DNA of 64,000 nucleotides, from contig NC_086247.1 in NCBI RefSeq assembly GCF_021018805.1, positions 119,757,094-119,821,093 on the forward strand. Direction: 5' to 3'. This DNA is from Prinia subflava. Lineage: Eukaryota > Chordata > Aves > Passeriformes > Cisticolidae. The position numbers and the translations under genes are program-made. Every line of letters starts with the position of its first letter. Positions within the stretch are counted from its first letter, which is position 1. The notes beneath the pieces are model-generated. The model ran no database searches and was not told where the DNA came from. It saw only the letters and a program-made list of their open reading frames with translations. Positions 15,201 to 26,740 of this stretch are shown here, one piece after another.

Positions 15201-18200
15201 TCCAGCAAAAAATGCTGGTATAAGGAAGATTTGACCCTCTTTGCATTTCTGCTCCTCTCCTGCAAATGAATAGTTCTGACAGAATTGAGCAGCATCACTC
15301 ATGGAGTAGAGGCAGCTTCCCTGCAGTGAAGAATATTCAAACAATTTGCTTGAGCAAATGGTTTTGACTTACTTATCTTGTCCAGCCAAATTAAATTTGC
15401 TGATTATGATTATGCAGGTGCTGTGGTGAGAGCAGAAAGTTAAGCATGAGAAGCATCAGTCTGGCCTGATGGCTCCAGAAATAGATTTAGCCTGGAGCTT
15501 TCTATGAAATAGACCTCTCACCTGAAAACAGCCTGCACAAGTCTACTTTGTAAAATGAAGAAGGGATCTGGTAAGGTGCTTCAATCAATACTAACAGTTG
15601 TTTTCAGGGATAACTAGTCTTTAGATTCACTAAGGTCCTTAAAACTCAGTACTGTGTCAAATGCTTCCCTCTGGAACTTCAACAGTGGTGAATAACATAA
15701 AAGCCAATTTCTCCCTCTTTACCAAACTATCTGCATTTCTTGTAACTAATAAACTTAGCTTCTTTCTGGGCTAGATTTGTCCTGACCAATTGAGGCAACT
15801 CATTTGCAGCAGCAAGAGAAAACTGACAACCTACACTAGCCTCCTGTCATTCTCCAGGGATTTTCTCTTCCTCTCACTTTTTTTTTTTTTTGTCCCAGAT
15901 GCATTGTTGGGAGGTGGGAAAATATGGCAGGCAGACCCTTCTCAAGGCTCACCCCCATCATTTCACCAAGAAATCCTGCTCTCAAGAGTCAAGTTGAGCC
16001 ATCATCATCATTATTGTGCAAGATCAAAGGTGTACAATACACCCCCTGCAGAATCGAGGATATTGCCTGAGTACCAACAGTCCTTTGAATATGTTTATCA
16101 AACAAACCAACATCCTAGAGAAAGGAGGAAAAAGAATTTGGCTTTTGCTTTCCCAGACAGCAGAAATAAAAGAAAGTCAGAACAAAACCAAAACAAAGTG
16201 AATCATAAATTCCCCACTGCAATCTTGTGAAGTCTGACACTGCAGATCTGACAGAAGAGATGTACACAGAAAACACTGGCACTGCAAATGAGTTGTGAAC
16301 TTCATGTAAAGCACATAGGAGTGGAACCCCTCTGACTTCACCCAGGGTTAGTTAAGCAATGGGGGAAAGCTTTCTGTGATCCAGGCCTATATCACCAGTG
16401 GAAAACTGGGGTGTGGAGGTTTGGGTATGGCCAGAGTTACACATCGCAGAGCCTGATCTAGTCTTTTCTCTGAAATCCTACTCTAAATGAAAGCTCCAAC
16501 AACTTTTATGGCTCTGTAATAGTTTCCTTCGGTTGAAGGAGTCTTTCTAATCTACATAATACACTAAGTTTAAAGATCTAATTATTCTTGTATGTATATA
16601 AAAATTATTGTGACAATGCTCAAAAGTCAAAGCAATTATCAAAACAAATGGCCTACCAGGAATATCTGATTAATAAGTCCATGAGGAGATAGAAAAAAAT
16701 CGTTACATCCTAAGAGTTTCAAATTAATTTTTTTTTCTATTTTTGTATTTCAAAGAATCATTTCAGGTTTACAATTTAAGAGGTGGTATTTATATATACT
16801 TCCAAGACAGTACAATATGAAAATGCGATGTCTCAAGCTCCAGCTAAACTCGAAATGGGCTACACAAATGAGCTGAAGACGAAGTGTGTACTTTGATTGA
16901 CAGTGCTTGAATACATTTTTACTATCATCACAAGGAGTCACATCTGTTAAACACAAAAGAAGCCTCTAATTCTACCCTTCTGCAGAAGAGTATACCCCAC
17001 ACACCTGTATACCCCAAAACTATATAAAACAAAATAGTAAAAATTGTTGTAGAATAAAAATAATCACATGTATGCATCAGCGATTCTCTTTCAGAAAAGA
17101 GCTAATCAAGTTTTCTGTTTATTAAGCTCCTGAATTTTTTTCTTTCTGGTAGAATGTTGGGTTTGGGTGTTCAGATTATATACTGGAAGATGGATTGGTA
17201 TGAGCAGTGAATTAAGCACAAGTAATCGGAATTCCAAACGAGCAGAAAAAAAGTGAGTGAGCTCTTGGAAAATAATTTCTGTTCTGTTTGGTCCATATAG
17301 AAGAGAAAATCAGGAATAAGGATTCTTGTTTCACTATGTCTTTTGATACTTTTTTTTTTTTTTTGGGGGGGGTGGTGTTTCATGTGAAATGGCTAAATCA
17401 GGTGTTCAGAAGAGTGAATCATGTCCAAGTTCCTTTGCAAATACTGCATTATGCAGAGGCATTTTTGTTTGTTTGTTTAGAAAGAAATCCATGACTTTCT
17501 GCAACTATGATGAGTAGTTTTTTGTTTATGTAAAGCAGGAGCTTCTGCAGCTGTTTACAGACAAAATTCTGCAAAGTGCTCAATACCTAAGATCACACTG
17601 AAGTCAGTGCCCAAGTCAGAACGCGGGTAAAATGAGTGCGGGTTTCAAGTAATTATGTATCTCACAGCTTCCAACTCTTATACATTGTTATCAAGATGAG
17701 GAAAAGGATAAATATTGTAGGAATGTGCCAACTTATTGCTCTTTTTTTTAACATAAGATTTCTGTAATAAGATGTATGTGATACACATTGAAAGGTATCA
17801 AAAGAGTCCTTAAAGACTTCCCAACTGTGCATTCCTCTGATGGAAACAATTGAGCCTTTGGGTCTACTCAGCGCTTTTCTTCAGTGGGTATTCATATATT
17901 ATATGATATAGAATTGTATCCCCTGCCTAGGACGGCATACAGAAAATACTGTCTGTGAAAGTATTTCCCATGTTTCTCTTCACACATTTTTCCCCATTGC
18001 TGTTTATTTTTTCTAGCACTGTACTATTCACCTGATTTCCTCATTCTGGATTTTTGGAATGGCAAAATTTTAATATTCCACTTTAATTTTCCAATGATTT
18101 TGCTTCCTTTATTCCTGTTCCATATTTACTTCCAATGATACAATGTATTTGTGGATTTGAACAGATAATTCCACATAAGCTATGGGTAACAATCTGCTCA

Positions 18201-21200
18201 GTGGAGGGCAGAGAATCTTTATAAAAAGTCTTCAGCTGTTACTGGACAACTGTCTAAACTTCCACTAGTTGATGGCCTTTTGTTCTCTTGTTCAGAATTG
18301 AAGTGTCCATATTCACATCTCACAATCCTTGTGATGATAACAGGCACGCTGTCTGTATCTCTGATTTAAGCTGTCACAAGAAGTACATGTCTATTTGACA
18401 AACCACTCTTGGTGGTGATAGCAACTGATTTGCAATATTCTTGCAGCTCAGCTTCTGACAGCTTCAGTCATCCCAGAAGATCATTTGAGAAGTTTACCAA
18501 GATGAGCGTTTCTTTCATTTGCAAATTAATCTTATTCTGAACTTTGGATCTCCTTTTCAATTGTCAGTCTCCACAGCCAAAAATTGCCAAGCCTCCTGTT
18601 AACAAAGTTACCTGATTTTCTTTTTTCAGAAACTGCCATCCATCCTCAGTGCTGTAAGTTAACCTTATGCCAAACCCTTCTTTTCCCCAGCCTAACTTAA
18701 GAATGAGAAGAGGTATGTCCTTTAAGAAAAGGGAGAATTTCCTGAGTAATTGACTGAACACCAGGGATTCTCGGAGCCTACATGAGATTTAGCAAGAGGA
18801 TTTTTGCTCCCATCCATGCCTCAGTGCAGTATTCTCTCTGTCACCAGTATTCCTGGCTGAGTGAAGAATTTTTAAATAGGGAATTTTCAGGCTAAACAGA
18901 AGACAGTCTGTTCTGAATTTGCAGGCTCTAAAATACACAGCTCCCTGTGACTGGGAAATCCAGAAATGAAAGACTTGAGTTTTCTTAAGTAAACTTTCAT
19001 TTGGGGCAGAGGTGGTGAATAGGAACAGGACAACATGACATAGCACAAAATCACAAGAGATTAGTATCCCATGTCTTTGGACCCCAGATCACTGAGGGAA
19101 ATTATAGCCTTAAAACTGCTTTAAATCGCCCTGTAACTACAGCATCATAAATGATCATTGGGGCAGGGGAAAAAAGAGTTTGACACTCTGTCATTTGTGA
19201 CGGCACTTCAAAGAATGAACACTTAGAAATGCTCATTCTAATTTAAGATTTAGATTTTTGTGAAAATGATAATATAATCTCAATATACTTTGAAAAGAAC
19301 TTTTCTTTTTTAATTGACTTTGCAAATTATGATGTCAGCAGATGCCATGAAATCTGGTTATAACTTGAGGACTCAATTTAGGAAGTAAAAGTGAAAAAGG
19401 CAAAATTAAAAAATTACAGACTTCTGCAGTTTTAAGATGCTGTAAAAGCTATTAAAATGAAAGCTTCATTCTATACCACTAATCTTCATTAAGTTTACCT
19501 TTCATTAAGATAAACTTACAAAATTGCATTACTTTTCTAGACAGTTATTTTAAAATGGACGTGGTAATTGTCCTCAGTTGTCTAAGTGAAACAACATATA
19601 AGATTTTGGCAAAGTATTCCACTATAATCCATAGTAAGAAGAGGGTAGGTTATTCAATACCTATGTAATTGTGGGCTCTTACAAGAGACCATTGAAATAT
19701 CTGGCATTTTATAATTCCAGGGCAGACTAACACTGTAATAGTAATTTATGCTATAGTATCATGTTAGCTTCAAATTTTCTGAAGTAGTCAAAACAAGAAA
19801 ATTTCCTTTTTTATAGGTTTCAGGTAACTGGAAATAGAGAGGCAGTTTGATCTCCTGTTTATCTGAAGCTTTGTCCTCTGAAAGTCTCTCAGAAAGTTCA
19901 ACTAAACAGGATTTCTATCTATTGTTTTGGGGCATCTGGAACTAGTGGGGAATACAGTGTTTTCCCAGCTTAACATTTTGTTTTTCCATTGCACCCTGAA
20001 GCTATACAGTACACTGCCAAGAGAAAACTAATTCAGCAGTATAAATTAAAAATAGGATTCTCGTGACACAAACTGCATAAATATGGTTTACTTGTGTAAT
20101 TATTTTGCAGCAGTGATATGTCTCTGTTATGAAATCTTCACAAATTGTGTACATTTCTGATAATGGCCAGCATGCAGAGGCGAGCAGAAAGAAAATGATT
20201 AAAAATGTTATTGAAGAATGAATCAGTAATTTTTAAGGGAAGGTGAGGCCAATTATTTCTTTGCAATATCCTATTACCATTGGTTTATTTTATCTTTAAG
20301 TAAATATTTTCAAGTATGACTTCAGTAGTGTAAGAGTCAGAACATGTAGTTTTAAAAGAGTAATTTAAAAAAATTTCACAGATTTGTGTTGTCAACTAGT
20401 GTAAATACAGCAGACAACAAGTACTTAAACTATGCCTTAAATGAAACTCTAAAGAAAGTACTGGCTTTTTCCTTACTGTTTAACAGGGGGCTGGTGTCTT
20501 CAATAAAAATCTTATCACCCTCAAAACACCAAGTATAGCAGCTACCAAGCTTTTCAGATTCCGACCTCTAGCCTTCAGAGAGCATTAGCACAGAATAATT
20601 GGCTTTTGGGAATCCAGAACAGTTTGAGTGGCTGGCAATAACCTATCCACAGATAAGGGCCAGCAGTTACAGCAGTTGATTACCACAATCTGCTAAGTTA
20701 TTAGTTAGAATTGTTTGTTAGAAAGAGCAGCAGTCAAAAGGTACTGGAAAGGGTCTAAGAGCCAGACTATTCAAGGAGATAAGGGATCCAAAAGGATAAA
20801 ACATCAGTTTAACATAGAACTGATTTAAAATTACTCTAAACATGTTCCTAACTCTATAAAATGGACTGAAGCGAGGGACAAAGACATAAAGTTAGTGAAG
20901 GAGAGATGCAGTCCTAACACAAGCATTTTAAAGCAGGTAATCAGATCATCTAGAAATCTACTCAGTTAATCAGCCCTCAGCCTTCTACAGGAGGTCTGAG
21001 TAGCAGCACACCCTTCTCACATGCAGTCCGGCTCTCAGTTGTGCCTAAGAGTCTGCCCAAGATGGAATGATTGTTAAACTAAGGGTCTTGGGCGGTCTTC
21101 AAAATAACTTCTTCAAAAACAAACAAAACAGGGTCCTACCAGCTGTTTAAGCATTTTCTCAGCTCCATTTATATGAAGTATCCTCCTTTTCAGTAGCTAT

Positions 21201-21383
21201 TAACACCTCTGAAATGGATCTACTCAGCTCTGGATCTAATTAGCTCTGGCTTGACAAATCACTTGGGCCGAATTTCCATTTATTTCTCCCAAAGAACAAA
21301 ATGAGAGGGCAGCTTCTGAGCACTTAGTTTGTTGTATGGATACGTGAGTTCTCTACCCTAATAAAGCCTGATTAAGAAAATGC
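12291..21383. other. About 9 kb of intergenic DNA without recognisable retroelements
   Basis: I see no CR1, SINE or LTR landmark in this stretch. It contains a C-rich run at 12836-12850, a TG/TA tract near 13.5 kb and a T/G run at 17350-17372. The longest ORF (146 codons ending 16230) is low-complexity at its start and matches nothing I know. The 19.2-20.5 kb part is especially AT-rich and could hold conserved non-coding elements, but I cannot test that here. Confidence 0.5.
13503..13602 (+). repeat. TG/TA-rich low-complexity tract
   Basis: Roughly 100 bases of interrupted TATG, TGTG and TATA units, with ATACATATATATATGTG near the middle. It is an old degenerate microsatellite. Confidence 0.85.
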
Positions 21384-22340
21384 TCATAGAATCATAGAAT
21401 GGTTTGAATTGGAAGAGACCCTAAAGATCTCCCTCTGAAATGGGCAGGGACAGTTTCCACTAGACCTGGTTGCTCAAAACCCCATCCAACATGGTCTTGA
21501 ACTCTTCCACGGATGGGGCACCCCAACAACTTCCCTGGGCAACTTGTGCCAGTGGCTCACCACACTCAGAGTAAAGACTTCCTTCCTAATATCTAATCTA
21601 AACCTACCATCTTCAGTTTAAAGCCATCATCCCTTGTCCTATTACTTACTACATGCCCTTGTCAAACGTCCCTTTCCAACCTTCTTACAGGCCCCTTTTA
21701 GGCACTGAAAGGTGTTCCCAAAGCCTTCTCTTCTCCAGGCTGCACTGCCCCAACTTCCAGCTTATCTTCATAGGAGAGGTGCTCCAGCCCTCTGGCCATC
21801 TTTGTGGCCTTCTGCACTTGTTTCAACAGGTCCACATTCTTCTTATGTTGGGGACTGCAGAGATTGCATTGCTGTTGGGGATGCAGTCCTCCTGGTGAGG
21901 GCTCAGGAGGGCAGAGTAGAGGAGGAGAATCATCTCCCCTGACCTGCTAGCCATGCAGGATGCAGCCCAGGACACGTCTGGCTTTCTGGGATGATGTGCA
22001 CATTGCCAGGTCATGTCAGACTTCTCACCCACCAACACTCTCAAGTCCTTCTCTGCAGGGCTGTTTACAATCCAATCTCTGCCCAGAATGTGCCTGGCAT
22101 TTTCCTGATCCATATGCAGAACCTTGAACTTGGTCTTGTTGAACTCCCTCAGGAATGCACAGGCCCATCTCTCAAGCCTGTCAAGGTCCCTCTAGCTGGT
22201 GAACCTTCCCTCCAGTGTGTCATTGGCAAACTGGCTGAAGGTGTCCTCAATCCTACTGCCCATGCTGCCAAAAAAGATGTTAGTGCCAGTCCCAACACTG
22301 ACCCGTGACGAACTCTCTTCACATTGTGATCATTCATAAT
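21384..22340 (-). mobile_element. CR1 LINE 3' fragment, about 950 bases (longest upstream copy)
   Basis: The reversed CR1 tail (TCATAGAATCATAGAATGG) is at 21384. Then come TGGAAGAGACCC, the cytosine-rich 3'UTR, and a block ending around ACTGACCCGTGACGAACTC near 22310. These features correspond to the CR1 3'UTR and the region before it. Stops in all frames show it is dead. The several 75-105-residue ORFs here are chance frames inside the element. Confidence 0.92.
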
Positions 22341-24689
22341 AAAGAACTCCAGAACATACTGGATCAGATAAACTACTGGCAAGAAGTTTGGTAAAATTAC
22401 TCCACCTCCCAGGTACTAGAGAAAAGAATAACAAATACATTTGGAAGTGTGGATGTTCTTTCTACAAGCACCACGTATTATCAGAACATCATGTATTTTG
22501 TCTGTAATACACAGATGGTAACGACAACAACAGTGAATCAGGGATGGGAAGAGTTAATTTTGGGGGCATTCTTCACTGGGTCTGTTCATGCCTGACTGTC
22601 ATGAGCCTGGACATCAAAACCTGGGGCAGAAACTTCTTTATTGTGTTGGGAACAAATCCCCTCTTCTATGGAAAAACAGGGAGAGTGTTCCAAGTTTTTA
22701 AATCATAGGAAACAACATATGAAGTGGTTTAACTATCCTAACTTCTACTGAAGCCATCAGAGTTGAATACGTACAAAAATAGGCCCTGTGGCATAGGAGT
22801 GATTTCATCAAAAGATACTGAATGGATTCCCTATGGGACACCAGTAACTCCTGGCATTCCAGCTCTTCTTGATTGCTGCAAGAGTTGAGCTCTCTCTCTA
22901 CCTCAAAGGGTCACAAAAACTCTGGGAGTTTAGCAAACAATTAATGAAAAGAGACCTGCAGCTAACTGGACAAGTTCACACATCAGAAAGCAATCATTAT
23001 GTTGTATGTTACTAGCAGGTGGTTAACCATAATGTTTATTACTTGTCAGCTACAAACATACTTCGATTTCTTTGTAGGTGACCAGTGCTCTTTGTTAATA
23101 GCTATTAAAAGTTTTTGATAACAACACAATGTCCATCACAGTTCTGTTTCATAATAGACTAAATCACATATCTGTTTACCTTGATAGATTAGCCACATGA
23201 AATTTTATATTTAATACTCATTCTGATTAATCTTGATTTACTGCCTTAGAAAATTTCTATTTGAATCATGCTGGTGAATGACACCAAGACAATTTTTGAC
23301 TCATACATTTAAAAAGGCCTATGTGTTTGATTCTACAAATTAGTCTCTAAAACTGCAATTTATTGGGGAAGATGCTTATCTTCCCTTTCCACTCCTCTTC
23401 CACACTCACTATGTGTTTGTTTATGTCTTGGTTACAAGGGCACTTCCACAAACCTGACTTTGTGGTATTATTCATGTCAGCATGTTGCATGAGTTTCCAG
23501 AACTATCATCTTAGGTAGAACAACTCCTTCACTGAGTCAACTGACAGTGAGCAAATTCCTTTGATAACACCAGAGGCAGTGGAGAAATTAGAAGAGTAAA
23601 ATGTGAAGTAGCTATGCTTGAAACAGGTGGACCACATGACAGATGTGCCTCTATATTATTCAAGAGAATTATTCGTTTCCATGAAATGCCTAAAAGCAGC
23701 AGTTTTCCAGCCTTCTAAACTATACATTGGGCTGCAGTGAACCTTGAAAACATACTGTGGACTATCGTGTGTCCATGTTACTATTCTTTTTTAAGTGTAA
23801 TAGTTCTATGGTTCAGCATCTCGTGGCTATGCAAACTCTATTTGCAAACTCCAGCTTGGGTGAAGTGTTGAAGTAAGAGAAGGGTTCTCTCCACATGGTA
23901 TTTTTCTGGAAAGGCTTTGTCTTTGCTTTGTTTGCTTTGATGTAAACTAAAAGGAGTGAGTTTATACATCCAGAAAAATACAAGTGGATGAGGACAGAAC
24001 ATCAGAAAAATATTGGAGATGTAAGAAAATGACTAAAATAAACTGCCAAATAAAGCTTGTTTTCTTAACACAAGTGATGGGTTCTTTGATATACATGACA
24101 CCAGGAATTAGCTCCAAGAGTTTTTGTCCTTTTAGGAAATGGGCAAACGCTCATTTTTTCATTCACTAATCATTTAGTGCATTTTCAGGATTTGCTGTTC
24201 TTTGGCTCCCACAGCAATGTTACGAACATCCCTACCTGCAATATAGGAAACAAGATATGCAAGAGTTAGGCTTATTCTTGTGCACACACTTGATTTTACA
24301 GATAACAGCTTGAGACTATAATCAGTCAGCAGGATCAGTGGAACCACTCATGTCCATAAAATTCAGAGTCTCATGCAGATTCTGAGGCTTTCTTTAGCCC
24401 CATTTTTGCTCAAAATTATCAACAATATCGTAGAATCTTGTAATTATAGAAAAAAGACTAATATAAAACAGAAGCAGGGAGGGGGGGAGGTGAGCCTTCC
24501 TGATAAGTGATCTGGTTTGGTTTTTTTTTTCTTTTTTTCTTTTAATTTTAAATAAAGCTGTCTGCGAATTTGAGCCTAGGGAGACCTTCATTAAAATCAA
24601 TTAATCAGTCAGCCTCTCTGCTGAATAGCTTTCTGGAGACAAAGTCAAAATAGGATTTGGGAGCGATGTGTGTGCGACTCCTGCTTAAC
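22341..24689. other. Intergenic DNA leading to the CpG island, nothing recognised
   Basis: AT-rich unique-looking sequence between the long CR1 fragment and the JAZF1 CpG island. There is a short G run at 24480-24490 and T-rich DNA at 24518-24545. No exon on either strand is recognised, although a divergent lncRNA could run here. Confidence 0.55.
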
Positions 24690-24981
24690 TTTCCTCCCCA
24701 AGGCCGCAGTCTCATGCCCCTGACCCGCCTCAGCGGGAGGCGAACACGGGAGGGATCTGGCACAGGGATCTGGACCGGCAGCCCAGGGGAAGGGGGACCG
24801 CAGCCCACCCGGCGGCGGGGGCACCCCAGGACCTCCAGCAGGTGCCCGGGGCCTGCGGCTCGTCGCCGAGCAGGTGAAGGTTGAGCTTGGCGGCCTCGGC
24901 CCCCTTGGGGAAGCACCGACCGCCCCTCAGTTTAGCGACCTCGACGAGGGCTGGTTGCTCCCCGCCCCGGGAGGGTGGAGG

Positions 24982-24988
24982 TGACGTC
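24982..24988 (+). promoter_or_regulatory. CRE-like site TGACGTC in the upstream CpG island
   Basis: TGACGTCC matches seven of eight bases of the palindromic cAMP response element. It is about 550 bases upstream of the JAZF1 ATG inside the CpG island, a usual place for working CREB/ATF sites. A match this short can occur by chance in GC-rich DNA. Confidence 0.3.
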
Positions 24989-25363
24989 CGCGTTGGGAGC
25001 CAACTCCCGGCGGCTGGGTGAGCCTCCTGGGGCGGGCACCACCCTCCCGGCCCCGGCAGCTACCCCGGAGCATCTCCCCTCGCCCCGCCGGCCGCAGGAG
25101 CGGACCCCAGCCCCGCCGCTGCCTCCGAGAGGCTGAGGGGCAAAGTTCTCCCCGCTTCCCCCGGGCCCCGCGCGGGGCCGGACAAGGCGGCGCGGTGTCC
25201 CCCGGCGGCGGAGGGCGGCGCGGGTGCCCTGCTCCTCCCGCCGCCGGCGGCCGCCGCCGGGGCAGCACAGCTGTTACAGAGCCGCGCTGGTCCCTCCTCC
25301 CAGCTGCGGCTGCCTCATCTCCCCCCACCCAGCCCGTCCCTCCCCTCCGCCGCTCCCGACGCT

Positions 25364-25403
25364 GCTGCCGCCGCCGCCGCCACCACCTCCTCCTCCTCCC
25401 CAC
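25364..25403 (+). repeat. CCG/CCT triplet tract in the JAZF1 5'UTR region
   Basis: CTGCTGCCGCCGCCGCCGCC is followed by ACCACCTCCTCCTCCTCC upstream of the JAZF1 start, probably inside the 5'UTR. Such GC-rich triplets form stable RNA structure and vary in length between individuals. Confidence 0.8.
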
Positions 25404-25521
25404 CCCCACCCTCTCTCTCGCTCCCCATCTCTCTCTCTCCGTCCCGTTCCCCCCCTGCCCCCGCCTCTCCCCGCCCTGCCGCCGCCGGCCCTGGCAGAGC
25501 AGGCACCGCAGGGGGATCTCG

Positions 25522-25527
25522 ATGTAA
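25522..25527 (+). promoter_or_regulatory. Minimal upstream ORF (start-stop element, ATG-TAA) before the JAZF1 start
   Basis: An ATG at 25522 is followed at once by TAA at 25525-25527, and the JAZF1 ATG begins at 25532, four bases later. Start-stop elements are known in other mRNAs to stall or recycle ribosomes just upstream of the main start. The upstream ATG has a weak context (T at -3), so many ribosomes would pass it by leaky scanning, while the JAZF1 ATG has A at -3. The sequence is certain if the mRNA start lies upstream of 25522, which is very likely; the regulatory effect is inference. Confidence 0.6.
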
Positions 25528-25531
25528 CACC

Positions 25532-25646
25532 ATGACAGGCATCGCCGCCGCCTCCTTCTTCTCCAACGCCTGCAGGTTCGGGGGCTGCGGGCTCCACTTC
25601 CCAACCCTGGCAGAGCTCATCGAGCACATCGAGGACAACCACATCG
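25532..25646 (+). CDS. JAZF1: JAZF1, first coding exon (residues 1-38, N-terminal C2H2 zinc finger)
   Basis: The reading frame from the ATG at 25532 gives 38 residues beginning MTGIAAASFF, which I recognise as the start of JAZF1, a nuclear zinc-finger cofactor. From family knowledge it represses the orphan receptor TR4 (NR2C2) and is a subunit of the NuA4/TIP60 acetyltransferase complex. The exon holds one whole C2H2 finger: Cys14, Cys19, His32 and His37 (C-X4-C-X12-H-X4-H). It ends one base into codon 39 at 25646, directly before GTGAGT at 25647, a near-consensus donor. The leftover G fits the Asp that follows in vertebrate JAZF1. Start context is good (A at -3). The protein is about 243 residues in mammals, so most of it lies in exons beyond this window; I see none of them to the right. 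Reading through the donor gives a long GC-rich tail that is intron, not protein. Identity is very likely; the exact 5' end of the mRNA is unknown. Confidence 0.97.
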
Positions 25647-25954
25647 GTGAGTGCCCGCGGGGCCGTGGCCGGGGCAGGGCGGGGCGGGGGGCGCGGGGGC
25701 CGCGTGTGCGGCGGCGGCGGCGCGGGGCGGGGTGGGGGGCACAAGGTGCAGCGGGAGCCGGGGCGCGGCGGCCGCCGGAGGAGGAGGGTCGGCGGGCGTG
25801 GAGCGGCAGGAGCAGGTCCTGCGGGCGACGTGGAGCGCTCTTCGGGGAGGCGGCGGCGTGCGGCGCGGCGGCATGGGTGGGTGCGGGGGAGGCGTGCAGC
25901 CCGCCGGCCCTGGCGAGGGGGAGTTAGTTTGCATTGGCAGGAGGGAGCGCAGGA

Positions 25955-26132
25955 GCCCGGAGGAGGAGGCGGCGGCGGAGGAGGCGGAGGGAGGACGAGC
26001 ACAGCACGCCGCCTGCTGCTTCCGCCCCGGCGCTGGCTGTCAGGGCTCCGGGGAGGGAGGGAGCCGCCGCCGCGGCAGCCATTCCGCTTCCTCCTCCTCT
26101 CCTCCTCCTCCTCCCGCCGCCGCCGCTGCGTC
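25955..26132. repeat. Complementary GGA/GGC and CCT/CCG tracts (imperfect inverted repeat)
   Basis: A GGAGGAGGCGGCGGCGGAGG-type tract at 25959-26000 is matched about 90 bases later by a CCTCCTCC..CCGCCGCCGCC tract at 26089-26132. The two arms are complementary over much of their length and could pair in the early intron 1 RNA. Each arm is simple-sequence, so this may reflect GC skew rather than selection. Confidence 0.5.
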
Positions 26133-26740
26133 CTGTCAGCGCTGTTGCTAGGTGTGGCGGGAGCGCGGGTCGCGCTCCGGCCGCCGCAGCGCGGGAGGCG
26201 CCTCTTGGCGGAGGCACCGGCGTGCGGAGCCCGGGGCCGGCGGCGCGGTGGGCGTGGAGGGAGCGCCCGGCGGCGGGGCCGGCGCAGCCCCCGGGGCTGG
26301 GCGGGCGGGACAAGACGGCGGCCGCGCCGGGCGGGACCCGCTGCCCTGAGCCGCGGAGGCCAGGCCCGGCCGCGCCGGAGCATCACCTGCGGGCTCCCCC
26401 CGCGACCGCCGCTCCCCTCCGCCGCCCGTCCCGCCAGGGCCGCGGGGGCGGGGACGCGGCGGGGCGATGACTCGTCAGTGCCTTCCCGGCGCGGGCGCCT
26501 CATGGGCGGCGGGCGGGAGCGTGCGCAGGGCGCCGGGGCCGGCCCTCGGCGGCGCGGGCGGCGCCCAGGGGAGGAGGGGGCGGCGCGGCTCCCGGCCGGC
26601 CGCGGGCGCCAACTTCGCCTCGCCCCCCTCCGGCGGGACCGGCCTGCCCGCCCCGGCCGGGCCTCAGGCGCGCTGGAGCGCGGGGTCTGCCGGCAAAAGC
26701 ATCTCGTCCGCAGCCGGGCACGGCACTGCTGCACCTTCCC

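Larger units (their letters stand above)
25300..25531 (+). promoter_or_regulatory. JAZF1: Likely JAZF1 5'UTR and start-site region, pyrimidine-rich
   Basis: The stretch before the JAZF1 ATG is strongly C/T-rich on the + strand, with CCG, CCT and CT runs between about 25310 and 25480. Transcription probably begins in or just before it, as expected for a CpG-island promoter, but the sequence does not fix the start site. The last ten bases contain the start-stop upstream ORF listed separately. Confidence 0.4.
24690..26740. promoter_or_regulatory. JAZF1: CpG island spanning the JAZF1 promoter, 5'UTR, exon 1 and start of intron 1
   Basis: Base composition changes abruptly from AT-rich to very GC-rich with dense CpG at about 24690, and returns to AT-rich near 26740. 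The island contains the JAZF1 start codon at 25532. GC boxes are visible, for example at 24961-24969 on the upstream side and around 25675-25690 just inside the intron. A CRE-like TGACGTC lies at 24982-24988. I see no TATA box at a sensible distance, which fits a dispersed CpG-island promoter. Such islands usually fire in both directions, and mammalian JAZF1 has a divergent lncRNA; a partner transcript on the - strand is possible but not shown here. The long ORFs that overlap the island on both strands arise from its lack of stop codons. Confidence 0.9.

Noticed and set aside
21653..22382. Cluster of 75-105-codon ORFs on both strands
   Set aside because: They lie in a dead CR1 fragment and reflect its GC-rich 3' region.
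25532..25927. 131-codon reading frame continuing past JAZF1 residue 38
   Set aside because: The donor GTGAGT at 25647 is near consensus and matches the known exon boundary and phase. The tail is GC-rich intron translation.
25274..26734. 486-codon ORF on the - strand across the CpG island, and several 100-400-codon ORFs on both strands there
   Set aside because: Very GC-rich DNA has few stop codons. The translations are Arg/Pro/Gly/Ala-rich low complexity, overlap each other on both strands, and one runs through JAZF1 exon 1 in antisense.
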